A DNA stretch of 64,000 nucleotides, from contig NZ_JAFIQY010000012.1 of NCBI RefSeq assembly GCF_022271435.1, positions 62,001 to 126,000 on the forward strand, read 5' to 3'. The notes under the pieces are model-generated. The model had not been told where the DNA came from, did no database searches, and worked only from the letters and a program-made list of their open reading frames with translations. Within the stretch, counting starts at the first letter, position 1; each line of letters begins with the position of its first letter. The position numbers were made by a program, and so were the translations under genes. This stretch comes from Streptomyces monomycini (GTDB taxonomy: Bacteria; Actinomycetota; Actinomycetes; Streptomycetales; Streptomycetaceae). This document shows, piece after piece, positions 29,101 through 38,100 of this stretch.

Positions 29101-32100
29101 GGCGCGCGGGCGTGAGCAGCTTCGGCTTCGGCGGCGCCAACTGCCATGTCGTGGTGGAGGAATACGTGCAGGACGATGCCGGAACCGAGGCCCCGGAGGC
29201 CAGCGAGACAGTGGACGCCACCGACACCACCGATGTGATCGTGCCCCTCTCGGCACGGACGCCGCAGCAGCTGACCGAGGCGGCGGGAAACCTCCTCGCG
29301 TACCTCGAAGGCCCCGAACCGGCCGCCCTCCGCTCGGTCGCCTGGACCCTTCAGGCGGGCCGCCAGGCGATGGCCGAGCGGGTGGGCTGGGTGGTCCGCT
29401 CACGCGAGGAACTCATCGGCAAACTGCGCGCCTTCGTCACGGACGGCGAACGGCCGGAGGACGAGACGGCACGCAGTCAGATACTGGCGCGCTGGACCGG
29501 GGGCGCGGCCGTCGACTGGCGCGCGCTGTACGGGTCACGCGTACCGAAGCGGGCCCATCTGCCCACGTACCCGTTCGCCCGCGGGCGTTACTGGATCCCT
29601 GGCACGCGTGCCGAGGACGCATCCGGAAGCGCAGCCAACGGCAGCCCCGAGATCGGTACGACACTCCTGACACCGCGGTGGACTCCGCGACCCGTGCCGC
29701 CGAGCACCGTCCCCGGTAGCACCGCCGACCACCGCGTCGTGATCCTGTGCGGCGCGCTCACCTCCGCGCGCGGAGCGGTCGAGCGGAGCGTGCCCGGTGT
29801 GCGCTGCCTGACCGTCGAGTCGGCCAAGCAGCGCTTGGACAGCCGCTTCAGGGACGTGTCACAGCAGGTCTTCGAGCTGGTCCGGGACGTGGTCGCCGGC
29901 GCGCCCGGCGGCAGTACCACCCTCGTCCAGGTCGTGACACCGGCGGACGGTGACGAGGCGGTCAACCTGGCTCTCGCCGGGCTGCTCCGCACCGCGTCAC
30001 TCGAATGTGCCTCTTTGACATCCCAGTTGATCGCCTTCCAGGGTGCCCGTACGGACGACGCCGTGGCGGCCGCCGTCGTGGAGGACGCCCGGGACACGGA
30101 AGCCGACCTGGTCCGCCACGAGGGCGCCGAGCGCTCCGTACGGACCTGGCACGCGGCGACGCCCCCGGCGGACGCCGCGGACCTGCCGTGGCGCGCGGGC
30201 GGCGGATACCTGATCACGGGCGGCGCGGGCGGTATCGGCGCGGCCGTGGCCCGCCGTATCGCGCGGGACGTCGAACGCCCGGTGCTCGTCCTCGTCGGCA
30301 GGTCGCCGCAGGACGCCCGTGTCGAAGCGCTCCTGGGCGAACTGCGCACCGCCGGCGCCGTCGCCCGCTACGAGTGCGCGGACGTCTCGCGCTGGGAAGA
30401 GGTACGCCACCTCCTCGTCCGGGTCCGGGAGCACGCCGGTGAGATCTCCGGCGTCGTGCACGCCGCCGGCGTCCTGCGCGACGCCTCGCTCACCGGCAAG
30501 ACGTCCGAGGACTGGGAGGAGGTGCTCGCGCCGAAGACCGACGGCCTGGTCCACCTCGACCGGGCCACCCGGCACGACCCGCTCGACTTCTTCCTCACCT
30601 TCTCCTCGGGCGCCGCGGTCACCGGCAACCCCGGCCAGGCGGACTACGCCACGGCCAACGCCTTCCTCGACGCCTTCGCCGCGCTCCGCGACGCGCGGGT
30701 CGCGGTGGGGGAGCGGGCCGGCCGCACCCTGTCGGTCGCCTGGCCGCTGTGGAAGGACGGCGGGATGACCGTCGACGCGGGCACACTCGCCCAGTTGTGG
30801 CGCAGCCGCGGCCTGGCGCCCATGGAGACGGCCGACGGGCTCGCGGCGCTCACCGGCGCCTGGCGGCTGGGAGCGGAACAGGTGTGGGTGTACCACGGTG
30901 ACACGGCACGGGTGCCGGAGGCGTCGGGCCGTACCGCCGCCGCACAGGCGCCGGTACGGGCCCCATCGGCAGCGGCCCCGGTGGACGGGCGCCTTGCCCG
31001 CGAAACCCTGCGCCTGCTGGTCGCGCTCTTCGCCCGCGTCACCAAACTCCCCGCGCGGGCCGTGGACGCCGACGGGGAACTGGGCGCGATGGGCCTCGAC
31101 TCGATCCTGATCGTCCAGTTGAACAAGGAGCTGGCCGCCGTGTTCGCGGACATACCGACGACGCTCTTCTACGAGTTCCCGACCCTGCGGGCGATCGCCG
31201 GGCACCTGGCGGCCGAGCACCCGGAGACGGCCCGCGCCTGGGCCGGTGAACCGGCGACGGCCGCCCCGGCGCCGTCCGCCGGTAGGGTGGCGGGCCGTGG
31301 ATCCGCGCCGTACGCCGCCCCCGCGTCCGCTTCCACCGCCCCCGCTGACCGCGAACCCATCGCGATCATCGGTGTGAGCGGCCGCTACCCGCAGGCCGCC
31401 GACCCCGCCGCGTTCTGGGAGAACCTGAAGGCCGGACGGGACTGCGTCGGCGAGATACCGGCCGACCGCTGGCCGCTGGACGGCTTCTTCGAACCGGACC
31501 GCGAGAAGGCCGTCGCCACCGGACGCAGCTACAGCAAGTGGGGCGGCTTCCTGGACGACTTCGCCGCGTTCGACCCGCTGCACTTCCGGATCGCGCCGCG
31601 GGACGCCTACGCCATGGACCCGCAGGAGCGGCTGTTCCTCCAGGCGGCGTGGCAGGTGTTCGAGGACGCCGGATACTCCCGCGAGGAGATCGCGCGCCGG
31701 CACGGCAAGCGCGTCGGCGTGTTCGCCGGAGTCACCAAGACCGGCCACGGGCGGCACGGTGCCGGGCGCCTCCCCTCGGGGGAGACCGTCGTCCCCGCGC
31801 TGTCCTTCGCCTCGCTCAGCGCCCGTACGTCGTACGTCCTGGACCTGTGCGGGCCGAGCCTGACCATCGACACCATGTGCTCGGCGTCGCTCACCGCGGT
31901 CCACGAGGCGTGCGAGCACCTCTACCGGGGCGCCTGCGAGATGGCCGTCGCCGGTGGGGTGAACCTGTACCTCCACCCGCTGGACTACGTCGAACTCTGC
32001 CGCTCCACGATGCTGTCCACGGACGCCCGCTGCCGCAGCTTCGGCAGCGGCGGCGACGGATTCGTCCCGGGCGAAGGCGTCGGCTGCGTCCTGCTCAAGC

Positions 32101-35100
32101 CGCTCTCGCGCGCCCTCGCCGACGGCGACCACATCCGCGCGGTCGTCCGGGGCACCAGCATCAACCACGGCGGACGGTCCAACGGCTACACGGTGCCCAA
32201 CCCCCGGGCCCAGGCGGAACTGCTGCGCGACGCCCTGGCGCGCGCCGGCGTCGCGGCGCGTGACGTGAGCTACGTCGAGGCGCACGGCACCGGTACGGAA
32301 CTCGGCGACCCGATCGAGATCAAGGGCCTGACCAGCGCCTTCGAACAGGACACGGCGGACCGGCAGTTCTGCGCGATCGGCTCGGTGAAATCGGCGATCG
32401 GCCACCTGGAGGCCGCGGCGGGCATCGCCGGGCTCACCAAGGCCGTGCTCCAGCTCCAGCACCGGCAGCTCGTCCCGAGCCTGCACGCCGAGGAGCCCAA
32501 CCCGAACATCGCCTTCGGGAAGACGCCGTTCTTCGTACAGCGCGAGCTGACACCGTGGGAGACGCCCGGGGGCTCGCGGATCGCGGCGGTCTCCTCGTTC
32601 GGCGCGGGCGGCTCGAACGCCCACGTCATCCTGGAGGAGTTCGACGCCGGTCCCGCGCCGAGCACGGCGGCCGGCCGCGACCAGCTCTTCGTGCTGTCGG
32701 CCCGTACCCCCGAGCACCTGCGCCGCTCCGCCGAACGCCTGGCGGCCCACCTCGGCAGCGACAGCGGTACGGACACCGACCCGGCCGCCCTCGCCTTCAC
32801 CCTCCAGACGGGTCGCGAGGCCATGACCGAACGTCTCGCGGTGGTCGCGGCCTCGGCACAGGACCTGCGCAGCGCCCTGCTCGCCCACCTCGACGGCGCG
32901 GACGCGGTGCCGGGCGTCCACCGGGGCACTGCCGGGGCTGCACAGGGCGCCTTCGCGGAGCTGGCTGCCGACGACGACCTTCAGGAACTGCTCGTCGAAC
33001 GCTGGGTACGGGCCGGGAAGCTGGACCGGCTGGCCGCGCTCTGGACCGGTGGGGTACCGCTCGACTGGCGCGTACTGCACGGGCCGGACACACCCCGGCG
33101 GGTCGCGCTGCCGACGTATCCCTTCACGCGGGACCGTTACTGGATCGGGGATCTCGACCCGGTGCGCGAGGAGGCCGCGCAGAGCGGCCCGCCCGTCGCG
33201 CCGCCGCAGGCCATCGAGCCGGTGATCGCTGAGGCCTCGGGGTTCCCGGAATCCTCGGAGCCCTTGGACGAGCGGGTCGCCCGCGTGGTGCGGGAGAAGC
33301 TGGCGCGGGCCCTCGCCATGGGCGAGGACGAGATCGACGGCGCGCTCGCCTTCGCCGACTACGGCGTCGACTCCATCCTCGGAGTCCGCCTCGTCCACGA
33401 ACTCAACGAAGCGCTCTGCCTGGACCTGTCGACGAGCGTCATCTACGACCACAGCTCGGCCGACCGCCTCACCGCCCACCTGCTGACCGACCACCGCGAC
33501 ACCATCACGTTCACCGGCACGCCGGAGCAGGCCGCTCCCCCCGTATCCGCCCCCGTATCCGCCCCCGTACCCACCACCGGGACCCGCCCCCGGCCCGGCC
33601 ACACCACGTCCGCCGACCCCCGGCCCCCCATCGCCGTCGTCGGCATGAGCGGACGCTTCGCGGGCTCCGACACGCTGGACGACCTCTGGGACCACCTGGT
33701 CGACGGCGACGAACTCGTCACCGAGGCCACCCGCTGGGACCTGTCAGGGCCCGACCCCGCCGACGCGGCGCGCCGCTGCACCCGGGGCGGCTTCCTCGAC
33801 CGTATCGACGCCTTCGACCCGCTGTTCTTCAACATCTCCGGCGTCGAGGCCGCCACCATGGACCCGCAGCAGCGGCTCCTGCTGGAGGAGTCGTGGAAGG
33901 CCCTGGAGGACGCCGGGTACGCGGGCCGGCAGCTGAGCGAGCGCCGCTGCGGTGTCTACGTCGGCTGCTGGAACGGCGACTACGCCGAACTGATCGGCGC
34001 CGACGCCCCCGCCCAGGCGTTCTGGGGCAACACCGCCTCCTTCATCCCCAGCCGGGTCTCGTACTTCCTCAACCTCAAGGGCCCTGCCGTCGCCGTCGAC
34101 ACGTCGTGCTCCAGCTCGCTCGTCGCCCTCGACCTCGCCTGCAAGGACCTCTGGTCCGGTGAGACGGAAATGGCGCTGGCGGGCGGCGTCTTCGTCCAGT
34201 CCACACCGCGCCTGTACGACCTGGCCGGGCGCGCCAACATGCTCTCGCCGACCGGGCGCTGCCACACCTTCGACCACCGCGCGGACGGCTTCGTGCCGGG
34301 CGAGGGCGTCGGGGTGCTGGTCCTCAAGCGGCTCGACGACGCGCTCGCCGACGGTGACCACGTGCACGGCGTGATCCGCGGCTGCGGCACCAACCACGAC
34401 GGTGCGACCAACGGCATCACCGCCCCCAGCTCCGTCTCGCAGGAGAGCCTGCTGCGCGAGGTGTACGACGGTTTCGGTGTCGACGCCGGGCACATCCAGC
34501 TCGTCGAGGCGCACGGCACCGGCACCAAGCTCGGCGACCCGATCGAGTTCGGCGCGCTGACCCGGGCGTTCCGGGCGAGCACCGACAAGACCGGATACTG
34601 CGCGCTCGGTTCGCTCAAGACCAACCTCGGGCACACCCAGTTCGCGGCGGGCGTGGCCGGCGTACTGAAGATCCTGCTCGCGCTGCGGCACCGGCAGATC
34701 CCCGCCTCGCTGCACTTCGAGAAGGCGAACGAGGCCGTCCCGCTCGACGGCAGCCCCTTCTACCTCAGCACCCGCACCCACGCGTGGCAGGCGCTGCCCG
34801 GCGTCCCGCGCCTCGGCGCGGTCAGCTCCTTCGGGGCCAGCGGCACCAACGCCCACGTCCTCGTCGAGGAAGCACCGCCGGTACCGCGCTCCCGGCCCCG
34901 CCCGCGGACCCCGGGCCACCTCGTCGTGCTGTCCGCGCACTCCCGCGACCAGCTGGCCGAACAGCTGACGCGCCTGGCGGCGCACTGCCGCCGCGAGCCG
35001 TCGACGGACTGCGGCGACCTCGCCCACACGCTCGTCGTCGGCCGGGAGCACTTCGCGCACCGCTTCGCCTGCGTCGTACAGGACCGTGACGAACTGGTGC

Positions 35101-38100
35101 GGGTCCTGGACGAAGGACTCGACGGGCCGCACGCGTTCACCGGAGGCCCGGGTGCTTCCGGTGGCGGCGCGGCAGGTCTCGGCGGCAGCACCGAGGGAGC
35201 ATCGGGCGGCCGTACGGACGCGGAGGTTCTGGCCGGTCTGAAGTCCCTCGCCGAGCGCTATGTACGGGGCCACGACCTCGACCCCGGCGCGCTGTTCACA
35301 CCCGGCGCCTACCTGCGCGTGCCGCTGCCGACGTACCCGTTCGCCAAGGAGAGCCACTGGGCGACGGACACCCCGCCCGCCCGGGCGGAAGCGTTCCGGC
35401 CCGCGCCGGCGCGGCCTGCCGCTGCACGGTCCGCCGAGCCCGCTCCGGGTTCCGCGACGGACGGCGCGCCGTCGTCCGGCGCTGCCGGCGCGGTGCGCAC
35501 CGTAACGGTCCTGACCGGCGAGGAATCGATCCTCCGCGACCATCAGGTCGGCGGCCGGCGGGTCCTGCCGGGCGTCGCCCACCTGGAGATGGCCCGCGAG
35601 ACGGCCCGGCACGTACTCGGCGCCGACGCCACGACCCCGCTGCGCATCCGGGACATCACCTGGGTCCAGCCGCTCGTCGCCGACGGTACGCCCACCGAGG
35701 CCGCGGTCCTCGTCACCCCGGTGGACGAGCACACCGTCTCCTTCCGCGTCACCTCCGGGACCGCCGACCCCGCCGTCTGCTCCGAAGGACGCGTCAGCCG
35801 CTCCGACACACCGCGCCCGCCCCGTACCGACCTCGCGGCGCTCCGCGCGCAGTGCCCGACGCCGGTGACGCCCGAGCGCATCAGCGCGGCGCTGGTGGCG
35901 ATGGGCATCACCCACGGCCCGTCCCTGCGCGCGGTCCGCGCGGCGTACGCGGGTGACGGCGTGGTCCTCGCCGAGCTGCACGTGCCCGACGCCGCCGACC
36001 GGCCCGCCACGCCGTACGTCCTGCACCCGGCGCTGATGGACTCGGCCGTACAGGCGTCGATCGCCCTGCAACTGGCCGGGGGAGAGGCGTCCCGCGAAAC
36101 GGTGGTGCCGTTCGCGCTGGAGCGGCTGGAACTCTTCGCGCCCTGCGCGGACTCCATGTGGGCCGTCGTCCGCGTCGCCGACGACGGCGCGGCCAGCGCC
36201 CTCAGCAAGCTCGACATCGATCTGCTCGGCACCGACGGGGCGGTGTGCGTCCGGATGACCGGCTACACCTCGCGCCGGGTGAAGGAGCCGCTGCCGTCCC
36301 TGTTCGCGCCCGTGTGGGAACCGCTGCCGGGCACGGAGACGGACGGCGGTGAGGCAGCGGCCGTCCCGTCCCGCACCGACCGGGTCCTGGTCGTCGGCGG
36401 TACGGCCGCCGAGCGCGCCGCGGTCGCCGTCCGGCACCCGCGCGCCACGGCCTGGCCCCTGGCCCCGTCCGCGCCGCTCGACGAGGTCACCTCGTTCCTC
36501 GCCGCCGCCGGGCCCGTGGACCATCTGCTGTGGCTGGCCCCCGGGGCCGCGCCCGCACTCACCGACGCGGCCGCCGTCGCGGCCGCCCAGGAGGACGGCG
36601 TCGTCGCGGCCTTCCGCATGATCAAGGCCCTGATCCGTACGGATCACGACGCCCGCCCGCTCGGCGTCACCCTCGTCACCCGGCGCGGCCTGGCCACCCA
36701 CGCGGCCGAGGACATCCGTCCGGCCCACGCGGGCCTGCACGGCCTGTTCGGCTCGCTCGGCCGCGAGTACACCAACTGGACCGTCCGGCGTGTCGACCTC
36801 GACGAACCCGCCGGCACCCCGGAGGAGACGCCGGACACCTGGCTCGCCGCCGTCACGGCGCTCCCGGCCCACTCCCAGGGCGACACCTGGGCACGGCGCG
36901 CGGGCCAGTGGCTCGTCCGCCGCTGGACCCCGTGCGACACCGGCCCCGTACCGGCCGTCCCGTACCGCGAAGGCGGCGTGTACGTCGTGATCGGCGGCGC
37001 CGGCGGCGTGGGCACCGCGTGGACCCGGCACCTGGTCGAACGGTACGGCGCCCACGTCATATGGATCGGCCGCAGCCCGCACGACGCGTCGGTGGACGCC
37101 AAACTGCGTACCGTCAGCGGCCGTGGCGACGTCCGCTACCTCTCCGCCGACGCCGCCGACCCCGTGGCACTGCGCCGCGCGCACGCCGAGATCAAGGCCC
37201 GCCACCCGCACATCCACGGTGTCGTGCAGGCGGCCCTCGTCCTGCGCGACCAGAGCTTCGCCAAGATGGACGAGACCGCCCTGCGGACGAGCCTGGCCGC
37301 CAAGGTCGGCGTGAGCGCGGCCATGGCCGAGGTGTTCGACGGCGAACCCCTGGACTTCGCGGTGTTCTTCTCCTCGGTCCAGTCCTTCACGACCGCCGCG
37401 GGACAGGGCAATTACGCGGCCGGCTGCACCTTCGCCGACGCCTACGCCCACCAGCTGTCCCGGCACTGGACCTGCCCGGTCAAGGTGATGAACTGGGGCT
37501 GGTGGGGCAGCCTGGGCAGCGCCTCCTCCGACTACCACCGGCGGCGCATGACCGCCTGGGGCTTCGCCTCGATCGAACCGCCCGAGGCCATGGACGCGCT
37601 CGGCACCCTCCTCGGCGGCCCGCAGCCGCAGATCAGCTTCACTAAGCTGACCCGGCCCGACGCCTTGGAGGCCGTCGATCCCGGCATCCGCACCACGGTC
37701 TACGGACGGTCCCCGGCGGCCCGCGTGACCCTCGGCGCCGCGGACGACCTCACGGGTGATGCCGCGAACCTGCGCGCGGTGGCGGACTGGCGTCGCACCG
37801 CACGCGACCCGCTGCTCGCCCGGATGCTCCGCGGTCACCTGGAAGCGCTCGGCGCCGTCGGCCCGGGCACCCCGGCCCCCGGCGAGAACACCCGCGACGA
37901 CGCCCGCCGGATCGGTCGCCGGGCCGGCCTCCACGACCGCTACACGACCTGGCTCGAACACGCCCTGCGCGTCCTGCCCGACACCGCCCCGCCGCTCGCC
38001 ACGCTCTTCCGCGAGTGGGACGACCGCCGCGCCGCCTGGTCCGCCGACCCCGACAAGAAAGCCGAACTGGAGCTGGTCGACGCCACCCTGCGGGCCCTGC

